IMG/VR virus record: IMGVR_UViG_3300005577_000027
Location: 62,001-126,000 of that record
DNA length: 64,000 bases
Source of the DNA: a virus
Direction: 5' to 3' (one strand)
Shown: in pieces, positions 43,113 to 51,726 of the stretch
How positions within the stretch are numbered: position 1 is the first letter of the stretch
Layout of the letters: each line of letters opens with the position of its first letter
Notes under the pieces: generated by a model
Told to the model about the DNA's origin: nothing
Database searches by the model: none
What the model saw: the letters and a program-made list of their open reading frames with translations, nothing else
Translations under genes and position numbers: made by a program

Positions 43113-43937
43113 TTATAAATATTTAAATTCAGTTTTAATTTCGGCTACAAAATCTGCAAATTCCCGCGTTATACTGATATTTTCACGCCAAGCTAATCCT
43201 CGCTCAATTAAATTATATTGCTTTTTAATATAGGCACCAGGAATAATTTGATCTTTATCATCTCTATCTCGTCCTAATAACCAAAGACGATCAGAAATAC
43301 TTACCAAAGCATTAATATCATGAGCTACAACAAAAATTGTATTTTCTTCATGAAGATTAGCAATAGTATTAATCACTGCACAAACTTTATCCTTAGCTAA
43401 CGGATCTAGTCCAGACCAAGGTTCATCCATTACTAAATAATGTTCAGAACATAAAAGTTCTTGAATAATACTTATCCGTTGTTTCTGACCACCGGATAAT
43501 TGATTTGGATAATATTTAGCTTTATCTTGTAAATTAAATTTTGTTAAGTAATCAATAGCTTTATCAACAGCTTCTTTTGCAGTTAAATTAGTATGTTCTA
43601 AAGCTACTAAAAGATTTCCAATAACTGTTCTATGATTAAACAATGGATAATTTTGAGCGACATAGCCAACAACTCCTGCCTCCACAGGTTTCCCAGCCAC
43701 TGTAACAGATCCAGTTGTTGGTTTATTTAATCCACTTAAAATTCGGCTGAAACAAGTCTTACCACAGCCTGAAGGTCCCAAAAGTCCTACTACTTGACCT
43801 TGAAGCACATTCGGGCGAACAATATCTTTAACTTCAATTGAAATTGGCTTTAAAATTTGATTACCGTCAATATTTAAAGATACATTATCAATTTTAATTA
43901 ATGTATCTTTTTCTTCATATAAATAATTATTATTCAT
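43113..43937 (-). CDS. ABC transporter ATPase, TauB/SsuB/NrtD type
   Basis: 274 aa. Complete ATPase motifs: Walker A GPSGCGKT at 54-61, Q-loop GYVAQN near 91, signature LSGGQ at 147-151, Walker B LVMDEP at 168-173, D-loop GLDP and switch His in VAHD near 207. By sequence feel it belongs with nitrate/sulfonate/taurine importers. It is the last gene of the operon ATPase-permease-binding protein and should energise that importer at the inner membrane. Confidence 0.88.
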   Translation of the reverse strand: MNNNYLYEEKDTLIKIDNVSLNIDGNQILKPISIEVKDIVRPNVLQGQVVGLLGPSGCGKTCFSRILSGLNKPTTGSVTVAGKPVEAGVVGYVAQNYPLFNHRTVIGNLLVALEHTNLTAKEAVDKAIDYLTKFNLQDKAKYYPNQLSGGQKQRISIIQELLCSEHYLVMDEPWSGLDPLAKDKVCAVINTIANLHEENTIFVVAHDINALVSISDRLWLLGRDRDDKDQIIPGAYIKKQYNLIERGLAWRENISITREFADFVAEIKTEFKYL

Positions 43938-43942
43938 TTTAT

Positions 43943-44722
43943 TTATTTCCGCTCCAAAGATAGCTCAGAATAAGGGCAAATCACCTTTTTTATCAAGCCA
44001 ATCATCTTATCTTGAGTAACTCCAATAAATAAAATCGTCAATTGAATTGCAAAAACAGCATCTAAATGAAAATGTTTACCTTCATTTAACATTAAAGTTC
44101 CCACTCCGCCTTCAACTCTAACTAATCCCTCCACCATCGTTAGCATCATCCATCCAATAGCCGCATTTTGTCTTAAAACCTCTATTGCTTCATCGGCCCG
44201 CCCCAAAATAACCACTTCATATACGCTTCGCCACCCACTCATTCTTAAAGATCTAGCATGATCAAACTCTTCTTTTGGAATATTCGCAACAACCGAACTC
44301 ATACTTGTAATAAAAAATACCGACATTCCAAAAACTAAAAGAGCTAATTTAAGACCATGCCCTCCACCAAAAATCATAGTAAATACAATTACAAATCCAC
44401 TAATTCCGAAGAATCTTGACTTGGAACAGAACTCTACAAAAGGTCTCATTACTGGCAATACTGTAAGATATGATAACCCAACTGAAATGATACTACTAAT
44501 AAAAATCGCTTCTAAATTAGTTTTAATACTCACTCCCAACTCATAAAGCAATCCCTCTTCTTGAATTAGGAAAAGCCAAGCCCTACCCACTGCAATAGGG
44601 CTTGGCATCAAAAATGTCGATCCAAATGACCAAATTATCAATAAAAGAGCAATTTGAGCCGTAATAATTATAGTCCAAGTAGTTCCGGTTACTGATTTAT
44701 TTGGTCGAAATGCATCTAACAT
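43943..44722 (-). CDS. ABC transporter permease, TauC/SsuC type
   Basis: 259 aa with about six transmembrane helices. The coupling EAA loop is visible as EEFDHARSLRMSGWRSVYEV near residue 155, followed by AAIGWMMLTMVEGLVRVEGG, the typical end of the binding-protein-dependent permease domain. Lies between the binding protein and ATPase genes and is less AT-biased than the phage background. Confidence 0.85.
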   Translation of the reverse strand: MLDAFRPNKSVTGTTWTIIITAQIALLLIIWSFGSTFLMPSPIAVGRAWLFLIQEEGLLYELGVSIKTNLEAIFISSIISVGLSYLTVLPVMRPFVEFCSKSRFFGISGFVIVFTMIFGGGHGLKLALLVFGMSVFFITSMSSVVANIPKEEFDHARSLRMSGWRSVYEVVILGRADEAIEVLRQNAAIGWMMLTMVEGLVRVEGGVGTLMLNEGKHFHLDAVFAIQLTILFIGVTQDKMIGLIKKVICPYSELSLERK

Positions 44723-44741
44723 CTGATATTCCTAATCTATT

Positions 44742-46538
44742 TCACTGTACGCCAAGGATAACTGTAACTCGACGATTCTTTGCTCGGCCAGTCTCAGTAT
44801 CATTGCTAGCTAATGCATCAGCTGAACCATGACCACGCACAACAGCAAATCTTTCAGCAGAAAAGTTCGAACTACTCTGCGTTTGTAACCAATTCTTTAC
44901 AGCTTCAGCACGAGCTTGTGACAAAGTTAAATTATTATTTACATCGCCAGTATTATCTGTGTAACCATGAATCTCAATTGCAAGATCATCAGCAACTAAT
45001 AAACCGTTCTTTAATTCATTTAATTGAACTAAAGTTTCAGGTGTAAAAGTAGCTTTACCCGTCTCGAAATTAATGCTCCAATTACGCTTAGATACAGTTT
45101 GTGTGAGCTGTCCGCCAGTAAATTCCGTTTTAGTAACCACTCCAATATTTTTTGAATGAGAAGCAATATTAGTAACATATGAGGTATTTAAAATAGAATC
45201 AACTGAAGGATAACTTGATACAAGCTTAGGGTATTGTTGTCTAACAATATTACCAAAGATTGTATAAGTAGCAGCAAAAATGTTAGCAGAACCAGAATTT
45301 AAGCCAAATAAAGCCATATTATCAGCTAAATTGTTGACATATGAACCACCAAGAGATACCTGCAATCCTTGCTTATCCGTTTCTACAACACCGAGATAAT
45401 ACTTTTGCCAGTAACCAGCAGACTCTTCTTTATAAATTGTGGCAGAAGCTTCAGCTGCACGATGCAATGCGTTAGGATATGCTTTTACTTGGTCTCCACC
45501 TTCAAAAATAGCTTCAAGCATACCTTCTACAAGCGATCGATTAGCCAAATTCCACTTTTTAATACCAATAATAGTATTTGGCATTTGGTTAGAATATTCT
45601 TTCGTTGAAACTATAGAAACTAAACCTCCACGTTGGTTAGCAACATTAGCATCAACAGGTGACCATGATGATACACCATTTACACAAACATGCTTTGTTT
45701 CACCAGTACGCTTACCATTACTTACGACTGGTCGATCTTCACAAACATTTTGAATATATTTGGTCCCAGCTTCGATAAAGTCATTTGCAGCTACCCAATT
45801 AATAGCGTTGGGATCATAAGTTTTTTCATCAGGATTAACTAAAATACCGTTATCACCAGCCCATTTCATAACGATATTCCAATCACCATCTCTTAGTACG
45901 ACTGAAATTAATGAACCTTTAGCTAACTTAGGATTATTTTTCCATTCAGGTAAACCCATAAATTTATCTTCACCACGAGAATAACCGGCTGATCCTACAA
46001 CTTCAGCCATGTATTCTGGGCCAAGTTTTTCTAACTCCGGCCGCACACCTTCAAGAAATGCAGCTGATCCATCACCCATTACGGCAACAAATTGAACTCC
46101 ATCTGTAGGTTGGGGATTAGATTTCAGAGCTTTAGCAAAACTAATAAGCTCAGTTTGCATTTTACCACAATCATCTTCACGAATTATATTCATGTTGACT
46201 TTATGGGCTTGCATTAGACTACCTTCGGTCGTTTGCGGACCACCAGTTGCAAAAGCCCAACCCATTTGAGCATTCCAAGCCATTACCTTAGCTCGAACAG
46301 TAGGACCAGGAACCGTTACAACTTTAGTACTCGGTAACGGAAAAGCAGGTACAGAAGCGTTAGGAACATTATTAGTATTGGTAACTTCTGGCAAATCTGC
46401 AGCTAATGGGACTACAGATTTCGATTCAGTTGGACTCAATAATCCTTTAACTGAAGCAACTCTTAATCCAATTACAGCTAAGATAATTAGTGCCAAAATA
46501 ATGAGAGGTGTTTTTTTAATTCTACTTGTGGTTGCCAT
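44742..46538 (-). CDS. Membrane-anchored substrate-binding protein fused to an OmpA domain
   Basis: 598 aa. Residues 11-30 are a signal anchor (LIILALIILAVIGLRVASV). A periplasmic-binding-like region spans about 80-430, with conserved-looking AWNAQMGWAFATGG near 88. The last ~110 residues are an OmpA-like peptidoglycan-binding domain: IEIHGYTDNTGDVNNNLTLS near 525, SQARAEAVKNWL, and GHGSADALASNDTETGRAKN near 570. The protein thus bridges the inner membrane and cell wall and could feed the ABC importer. The fusion is unusual. Confidence 0.83.
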   Translation of the reverse strand: MATTSRIKKTPLIILALIILAVIGLRVASVKGLLSPTESKSVVPLAADLPEVTNTNNVPNASVPAFPLPSTKVVTVPGPTVRAKVMAWNAQMGWAFATGGPQTTEGSLMQAHKVNMNIIREDDCGKMQTELISFAKALKSNPQPTDGVQFVAVMGDGSAAFLEGVRPELEKLGPEYMAEVVGSAGYSRGEDKFMGLPEWKNNPKLAKGSLISVVLRDGDWNIVMKWAGDNGILVNPDEKTYDPNAINWVAANDFIEAGTKYIQNVCEDRPVVSNGKRTGETKHVCVNGVSSWSPVDANVANQRGGLVSIVSTKEYSNQMPNTIIGIKKWNLANRSLVEGMLEAIFEGGDQVKAYPNALHRAAEASATIYKEESAGYWQKYYLGVVETDKQGLQVSLGGSYVNNLADNMALFGLNSGSANIFAATYTIFGNIVRQQYPKLVSSYPSVDSILNTSYVTNIASHSKNIGVVTKTEFTGGQLTQTVSKRNWSINFETGKATFTPETLVQLNELKNGLLVADDLAIEIHGYTDNTGDVNNNLTLSQARAEAVKNWLQTQSSSNFSAERFAVVRGHGSADALASNDTETGRAKNRRVTVILGVQ

Positions 46539-46601
46539 GGTTATTCATTTTCTTTCTACGGTTAATTTGATACTGTTTTTATTTTCAAAAATATAAATCA
46601 T

Positions 46602-46793
46602 TTATGTATTCATGTTTCTTTTTAAGAGAAAAAACAAAGAATGTAAAGCTAAAAATAGAAAAAATACTACTGAGAATAATAAATATACATAATCTTTTCG
46701 AATAAAACCCAAATATCCGGTTAAAATTCCCTGAAGAAAATATAATACACTTTCTATTAAAAATAAATATTCTTTTAATTTTAAATTTTTCAT
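46602..46793 (-). CDS. Small membrane protein in the ABC operon, 63 aa
   Basis: Two hydrophobic segments (YLFLIESVLYFLQGILTGYL and YLLFSVVFFLFLALHSLFFL), so probably two transmembrane helices. It lies between the coiled-coil and OmpA-fusion genes. Confidence 0.62.
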   Translation of the reverse strand: MKNLKLKEYLFLIESVLYFLQGILTGYLGFIRKDYVYLLFSVVFFLFLALHSLFFLLKRNMNT

Positions 46794-46798
46794 TTAAA

Positions 46799-47836
46799 TT
46801 ATTTCTTTAAAGTTTTATTATTTAGTGTAAAATCATTACTATTATCTAATTCTAGAAGATCATCAAACGATCCGGCTGAAGTAGGCAAACGCAAATTTGG
46901 AGAAAGATTCGGACTAATTCTAACATTTCTAGCCGTTCTTTCTGCGCTTTTCTTTTCCCACTCATCCAACTTGGTTAGAGACTCTGACTCTGATGCAAGC
47001 TTTTCTAGAGAATCAGAAAGCATTAAATCTTTAGTTTCATCCCAAAACTGTTCAATTTCCCCAATTTTCTGAAATTCAAAATTATTTTCAGCTTCTAATC
47101 CTAAATTAAACATCTCGAGCTCTTTATCGCTCTGTAATAGGCGCTTAAAGCCTGACATTGATTTATAAGTGGCTTTTATAGCTTCACGCTCATTACTTTT
47201 AATATCAATAGTAGTTTTAAGGTCTTCACGATTATAAGTAGCTTTTTCAAACATTTTTTCAGCTACAGATAAAGCTTTTTCTAACATGGCTTGCATGTTT
47301 TTATATTTAATATTAGTTTCTTTGAATCTTTCAGCCTTACGAGCTTCAAGAGCAGCTTTACTTTGTAAAGTTGGGTCTGATCCGATCAATGCTTTTGCTT
47401 GACTTGCTAGGGCTAAACAATGCTCTGCTGCTTGTTCATTTTCTCGAATTGATTTAAGAATATTTTTTAATTGAGCTCTCATACTAGACATACCTGATGA
47501 AACTGCCGCTAGAATTTCATCATACTTTTCAAGTCCAGTTCTCATAATACCAATTGGATCAAGTTCAACAAATCTACCAGTTAGCCAGCGAATTGCACTT
47601 TTCCAACCATACCAAGCCAATTTATGTACATCTGCGCTTGTGAGTACGAATCCAATAATAGCTAATGGAATACCTACAGCTGCTAAATACAAAAGATTAT
47701 CGGCAATATTAATAGCATATGGAAGCAAATTATATAATACATAACCTACTCCACCAATTAATCCTGCAGTAAAAAACCAAGTAACCCAATTTTCAGGTTT
47801 ACTAAATGCGCTTTTGGTTGGATTTAATTCTGACAT
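46799..47836 (-). CDS. Membrane protein with long coiled coil
   Basis: 345 aa. Two transmembrane helices near 17-35 and 45-65 (FFTAGLIGGVGYVLYNLLP, LAAVGIPLAIIGFVLTSA) are followed by a ~200-residue helical region rich in Ala, Glu and Lys (QAKALIGSDPTLQSKAALEA), resembling PspA/IM30-type coiled coil. It precedes the OmpA-fusion gene. A scaffold for the transport complex or a membrane-stress protein are both possible. Confidence 0.7.
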   Translation of the reverse strand: MSELNPTKSAFSKPENWVTWFFTAGLIGGVGYVLYNLLPYAINIADNLLYLAAVGIPLAIIGFVLTSADVHKLAWYGWKSAIRWLTGRFVELDPIGIMRTGLEKYDEILAAVSSGMSSMRAQLKNILKSIRENEQAAEHCLALASQAKALIGSDPTLQSKAALEARKAERFKETNIKYKNMQAMLEKALSVAEKMFEKATYNREDLKTTIDIKSNEREAIKATYKSMSGFKRLLQSDKELEMFNLGLEAENNFEFQKIGEIEQFWDETKDLMLSDSLEKLASESESLTKLDEWEKKSAERTARNVRISPNLSPNLRLPTSAGSFDDLLELDNSNDFTLNNKTLKK

Positions 47837-47848
47837 AATATCTTTCTT

Positions 47849-48505
47849 TTATTTAGTGAATTCTGAAATTTTTTGTTTTTGATTATTTAATTGGTTGACT
47901 AAATCAGTACATACGATATCAAATCGATTTTTTCTTAAATCAAATTTAGCAGATTCTTCAGTAATCGAAGAGTTTTCCAAATCATGTTGAGATTTAGCCT
48001 TTTCGATATCTGCTTGAAGCATTTGAATTTGTTGATTTTTAGATTGAATCTCTTGCTCTAAGGAGATAATCTTTTGTTTTCTACCGCCAATTTGTTCTTC
48101 AATTTTCTTATTAAGGGCAGTAGAAAATTCTTTATTCTTATCATTAATAGCAGAAATGCAGATATCTAAATCCGAAATAATAGATGCAGGCGAAGCTCCA
48201 TCTTTAGCTAGAAGTTTTAAAGCCGTTTTATATCTAGCTTGTTCATTAGGAATATCTTCAGCTAATGTAGTCAATAAGTCATTTAATTTAGAAAAAAATT
48301 GAGGAGATTTTAATGTAATTGCTTCTTTTAATTTAATTCTAAATGATTTATCTAAAGTTACAATTTCATCTTGTGAAGCTTGATATTGTTGATTAAATGT
48401 TATCGGAGAAGAAGTTGGTAAAATAATTGGTTTAGGGCTAATTGTAGTTTCTTTTATTTCAACTTCTTCAATAACAAGGCTTTTAAGATTATCCAAAATT
48501 CCCAT
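47849..48505 (-). CDS. Coiled-coil protein, 218 aa
   Basis: Long helices with heptads from residue ~45 to 215 (KIISLEQEIQSKNQQIQML). No membrane segment and no known domain. It is 12 nt upstream of the membrane coiled-coil gene and probably works with it. Confidence 0.68.
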   Translation of the reverse strand: MGILDNLKSLVIEEVEIKETTISPKPIILPTSSPITFNQQYQASQDEIVTLDKSFRIKLKEAITLKSPQFFSKLNDLLTTLAEDIPNEQARYKTALKLLAKDGASPASIISDLDICISAINDKNKEFSTALNKKIEEQIGGRKQKIISLEQEIQSKNQQIQMLQADIEKAKSQHDLENSSITEESAKFDLRKNRFDIVCTDLVNQLNNQKQKISEFTK

Positions 48506-48520
48506 TTTTATTCGCTTTCT

Positions 48521-48841
48521 CTATAAACTTTTTCTGTAAATATTAAAAATTAAATTACCAATTTTAGTAAATTCATTAAATCGTTTTTCATTTAAATAAT
48601 CATAATCTACAGAAAACTCTTCATTACCATTAATTGAATATTTAATAGCTGATCCGAAACTTTCATAAAATACAAAAGTGATTGCTGATGTAATTTCAAT
48701 TAAATTTAATCGTTTATTTATTAATCGATCATGAATTTTAATTGCTTCAGATTTATATTCATCTGAAGGCGCACCAATAGAAATTAAAGACTCTGGATCT
48801 CGCTCAATCAACACAGCTTCAATTAATTCTACTGAAATCAT
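48521..48841 (-). CDS. Hypothetical protein, 106 aa
   Basis: Not recognised; alpha-rich. It sits upstream of the coiled-coil genes in the same operon. Confidence 0.62.
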   Translation of the reverse strand: MISVELIEAVLIERDPESLISIGAPSDEYKSEAIKIHDRLINKRLNLIEITSAITFVFYESFGSAIKYSINGNEEFSVDYDYLNEKRFNEFTKIGNLIFNIYRKSL

Positions 48842-48851
48842 AATTTAAATT

Positions 48852-49151
48852 TTAATCATCTGATGGCATAAAGTCAACAGCCTTAGAAATAAAAGGCACC
48901 CAAATCATAGATAATGTAATTGCTGCAAATGAAATTATTAAAAATTCATATGAAATTAATTTGAAGTAAATACTTGTAAATAAAAATGATATCCAGTGAC
49001 TCAAACAATAAGTGCAAGAAATTAATTTTCCAATAAAATTAAATTTTTGTAAAAAGAAAAATCTTATTGGTTGAAATAAATTAGATTGACTTATTGTATA
49101 AGAAAATGAAGATACTGCTAATGATATTATAATTAAATTAATTAAAATCAA
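48852..49151 (-). CDS. DUF1360-like membrane protein
   Basis: About 99 aa with three hydrophobic segments and the motif LISCTYCLSHWISFLF, typical of DUF1360 (CxYCxSxW). I chose the TTG at 49151, which overlaps the TGA of the upstream gene (TTGA); a TTG at 49196 gives a longer, unlikely start. Role unknown; DUF1360 members occur in phages and spore-formers. Confidence 0.65.
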   Translation of the reverse strand: MILINLIIISLAVSSFSYTISQSNLFQPIRFFFLQKFNFIGKLISCTYCLSHWISFLFTSIYFKLISYEFLIISFAAITLSMIWVPFISKAVDFMPSDD

Positions 49152-49609
49152 TGTTTGTTTTCCATAACAGCTGCATTCCAAAATGAAAGTGGGCAAATTT
49201 CACTTTGTTTATAAGTTTTTTCTACTTTAGAAAGAAATTGATAAGCCCTTTGTTTACAAGAAAGAATCATTAAAGAATTTAATACTCTAGTAATTCTAAG
49301 AAAATTATGATTTCTTAAAGTTAACCAATGAGCGTTAGGGTTATTTAAATCCAAAAAATTCTCAAAAATATATGAAGAAGTAGTTAAATACGATTGTAAT
49401 TCATTACTAGCTCGAAAATATTTAATTGTTTCCTCATCAACTAGAGGGGCATCTTTATTATATTCTGACACTTTATCTGTAGGAAACATCCATTGAATAT
49501 AATTATGAGTACGTTCGAAATCTAAATTACTCCAAGTCCACATATCTTTTAATGTACGACCAAGATTATCTGTACCAGAATGAGAATAGAATTTAATTAT
49601 TTGATTCAT
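49148..49609 (-). CDS. OGFr_N-domain protein (opioid growth factor receptor conserved region)
   Basis: 153 aa. The family pattern is clear: FERTHNYIQWMFPTDKVSEY near residue 31, DAPLVDEETIKYFRAS near 53 and RNHNFLRITRVLNSLMIL near 98. This domain occurs in the vertebrate receptor and, without known function, in bacteria and phages. It is unlikely to have anything to do with opioids here. Confidence 0.78.
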   Translation of the reverse strand: MNQIIKFYSHSGTDNLGRTLKDMWTWSNLDFERTHNYIQWMFPTDKVSEYNKDAPLVDEETIKYFRASNELQSYLTTSSYIFENFLDLNNPNAHWLTLRNHNFLRITRVLNSLMILSCKQRAYQFLSKVEKTYKQSEICPLSFWNAAVMENKH

Positions 49610-49656
49610 ATATTACGAAATAGTTATAGTGTCTATTAAAACAAAATTTAAACATA

Positions 49657-49691
49657 AAACTCCGGCAGACTATCAAAATCTGCCGGAGTTT
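49657..49691 (-). terminator. Rho-independent terminator
   Basis: Perfect AAACTCCGGCAGA stem with a TTTT tail on the minus strand, right after the gene at 49699. Confidence 0.82.
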
Positions 49692-49698
49692 ATCTCTA

Positions 49699-50076
49699 TC
49701 AAACGGTAGGTTGAGATAGAACCGCTTCTAGCTGAGCCTGCTTCTTTGCTGCCTTAGTGGCCATAGCCTTTTCTACACGAGCGCGAATCTTTTCTGCACG
49801 AGCTTGAAATGCAGCTTCGGCTTTGGCGGTAGCTTCAATATCAAGTTCACGAACACCACCAAAACGGCCCTTAAAAAGATCCCACGCTTGTTTTGCAGTA
49901 TTAAAAGTACCATCACTAATAGCTAGACCGATAACTGAAGGGCTTACAGAAAACCCCTCATACTCTAGCGCCTCGCAAATTTCTTCACGAGTTAGACGCT
50001 TTCCATCAGCACAACCAGCAGAAAGAATACTACGAACAGCAGAAACGAATTTTGAACTAAAGATATGATTTGACAT
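49699..50076 (-). CDS. Small basic/helical protein, putative DNA-binding, 125 aa
   Basis: N-terminal ~60 residues read like a winged helix (LTREEICEALEYEGFSVSPS, VIGLAISDGTFN), then an Ala/Lys/Arg-rich helix to the end. Monocistronic with promoter and strong terminator, and far less AT-biased than neighbours, so probably highly expressed. Together with 12951 and 25018 it makes a group of basic, GC-richer, solo genes. Confidence 0.68.
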   Translation of the reverse strand: MSNHIFSSKFVSAVRSILSAGCADGKRLTREEICEALEYEGFSVSPSVIGLAISDGTFNTAKQAWDLFKGRFGGVRELDIEATAKAEAAFQARAEKIRARVEKAMATKAAKKQAQLEAVLSQPTV

Positions 50077-50139
50077 TTTTAATTTTTCCTTTTCTATAAA
50101 TTCAGAGCGATAATTTTGTTGTTGCCCTGAGATATCTAC

Positions 50140-50168
50140 ATCATAGGTTTTAAAATTTAAGATGTCAA
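50140..50168 (-). promoter_or_regulatory. Sigma-70-type promoter
   Basis: TTGACA, 17 bp, TATGAT on the minus strand, about 60 nt before the gene start at 50076. Confidence 0.75.
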
Positions 50169-50210
50169 TACTGTCATTATCTTTTTATTTTTAACAGTTT
50201 TATTTTTAAA

Positions 50211-50435
50211 TTAGTCTTGTAAAACACCTAATTTTCTAAGGCGTGTAGCATCTTTACTCTTAAAAATATGTTCTCGATCATCAATTTTTACGGTAACTGA
50301 ACCGGTTTCATTTTTAAATTTACCAAAACCTACGTTTTTTCCTTCTTTGACCCACGAAACCTTTAATTCTGGACCATTTTTTTCAAAACGTGCTGCGGTC
50401 ATTAAAAAATAAACTGCTTCTTCAATATCGATCAT
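50211..50435 (-). CDS. Hypothetical protein, 74 aa
   Basis: Alpha/beta, no motif recognised. Its Shine-Dalgarno AAGGAG is locked in a hairpin (see 50447-50473), so translation may be regulated. Confidence 0.62.
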   Translation of the reverse strand: MIDIEEAVYFLMTAARFEKNGPELKVSWVKEGKNVGFGKFKNETGSVTVKIDDREHIFKSKDATRLRKLGVLQD

Positions 50436-50446
50436 TTATTTATTCT

Positions 50447-50473
50447 CTCCTTAAGAGGTTACACTTTTAAGGA
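50447..50473 (-). promoter_or_regulatory. Hairpin sequestering a Shine-Dalgarno sequence
   Basis: CTCCTTAA and TTAAGGAG pair perfectly around 11 nt on the minus strand. The right arm contains the AAGGAG that precedes the ATG at 50435, so the arm CTCCTT acts as an anti-Shine-Dalgarno. A simple RNA thermometer or protein-controlled switch is possible. Confidence 0.5.
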
Positions 50474-50521
50474 GTGATGAGTTTTACATGACTCGAACAA
50501 AAATCTAAAATATAATATAAT

Positions 50522-50968
50522 TCAAAAATCTTCCAATAAAGAATCAGCTTTTTCTAAGTTACATAAAGCACACATAGTTTTTAAATTATCTAAAATATTT
50601 TGCCCACCTTTTGCAGTAGGGATTAAATGATCTTGTGTCATTAAGATAATATTTCCATCATTCTTATTAAATTTATCTAAGGCATATAAATTTAAATGAG
50701 CAACATTATCTTTAGTCTTTCGATTTAATTTTTTATGTTGTTGTAAATAAAAGAAAGCACCATTTATTTTGCATTTATAACATTGAATACTTTCTTCAAA
50801 TACTTTATATCGAAGAACATTCATTTTAACAATATATTTTTTAACATCAATTATTCCTTCTTCAGGAAATAATAATTCTTCTACATAAAAAGATCTTTTA
50901 GTTGGAGAATGGGTTAATGGTAAAATATCTTCTATTTTGAATTTAGCTAAAGTATGAAATTGCTTCAT
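50522..50968 (-). CDS. HNH endonuclease
   Basis: About 148 aa. CYKCKINGAFF near residue 68 and MCALCNLEKAD near 135 form the zinc pairs around the HNH core, with DHLIPTAKGGQNILDNL near 115 holding the His-Asn part. A small homing-type nuclease, standing alone before the repeat-protein cluster. The frame has a TTG at 50998; I prefer the ATG at 50968. Confidence 0.8.
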   Translation of the reverse strand: MKQFHTLAKFKIEDILPLTHSPTKRSFYVEELLFPEEGIIDVKKYIVKMNVLRYKVFEESIQCYKCKINGAFFYLQQHKKLNRKTKDNVAHLNLYALDKFNKNDGNIILMTQDHLIPTAKGGQNILDNLKTMCALCNLEKADSLLEDF

Positions 50969-51005
50969 AAAATCAATTGCCACAAATATATGTGACAATA
51001 TTCAT

Positions 51006-51383
51006 TTAATTTATAATTTGAAATATTAACCATTCTTCATCAGAATTAATATCTGGATAATAAATATTATCTAACCAATATTCTTTTTCTCCGTCTTCAC
51101 CTTCTATCGCAGGACCATCTGTCCTATGACATTTACCATTTTGATACCACCACTTTTCTCCATCAGTAAATTCTAATGCAGGACCATCTAGCCTATGATA
51201 TTTACCATTTTGAAACCAAAATTTATCTCCATTATTATATATTCTAGCAGGTCCATCTTCTTTATGTAAAAAATTATTATCTTTCCTACGCCATTCTATT
51301 TTATCTTCAGATATTTTTTTATAAATTAAATTATTATCTTTTTGAATAAAAACTTTCAAATATTTAATTATTTTTTTATACAT
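51006..51383 (-). CDS. HRxDGPA-repeat protein with extended N-terminus
   Basis: 125 aa. Units with HKEDGPA, HRLDGPA and HRTDGPA, then EYWLDN and the tail [10 protein letters not shown]. The first 30 residues are a Lys-rich extension not seen in other copies. Confidence 0.75.
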   Translation of the reverse strand: MYKKIIKYLKVFIQKDNNLIYKKISEDKIEWRRKDNNFLHKEDGPARIYNNGDKFWFQNGKYHRLDGPALEFTDGEKWWYQNGKCHRTDGPAIEGEDGEKEYWLDNIYYPDINSDEEWLIFQIIN

Positions 51384-51392
51384 TTTATTATT

Positions 51393-51725
51393 TTAATTTA
51401 TAATTTGAAATATAATCCACTCTTCGTCAGTTTTAATATTTGAATAATATCTACCATTTAACCAATATTCTTTTCCTCCATTTTCATATTCTACAGCAGG
51501 ACCATCTGTTCTATGACATAATCCATTTTGATACCACAATTTAGTTCCATCATGAAGTTCAACTGCTGAACCACCTATTCTATGATATTTACCATTTTGA
51601 AACCAAAATTTATTTCCATTATAGAATTCTATAGCAGGCCCGTCTTCTCTATGAAAAGTATGTGTATCTTCTTTATACCAACGGGTAGTTCCACATACAT
51701 CTTTTTCAGAATATACTTTAGTCAT
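51393..51725 (-). CDS. HRxDGPA-repeat protein
   Basis: 110 aa; three units (HREDGPA, HRIGGSA, HRTDGPA), EYWLNG and the tail EEWIIFQIIN. The middle unit has drifted (IGGSA). Tandem duplicate of its neighbours. Confidence 0.75.
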   Translation of the reverse strand: MTKVYSEKDVCGTTRWYKEDTHTFHREDGPAIEFYNGNKFWFQNGKYHRIGGSAVELHDGTKLWYQNGLCHRTDGPAVEYENGGKEYWLNGRYYSNIKTDEEWIIFQIIN

Positions 51726-51726
51726 A

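Noticed and set aside
44813-46596. Several plus-strand frames within the OmpA-fusion gene
   Set aside because: They lie opposite a well-conserved protein, have no ribosome-binding sites and no recognisable sequence.
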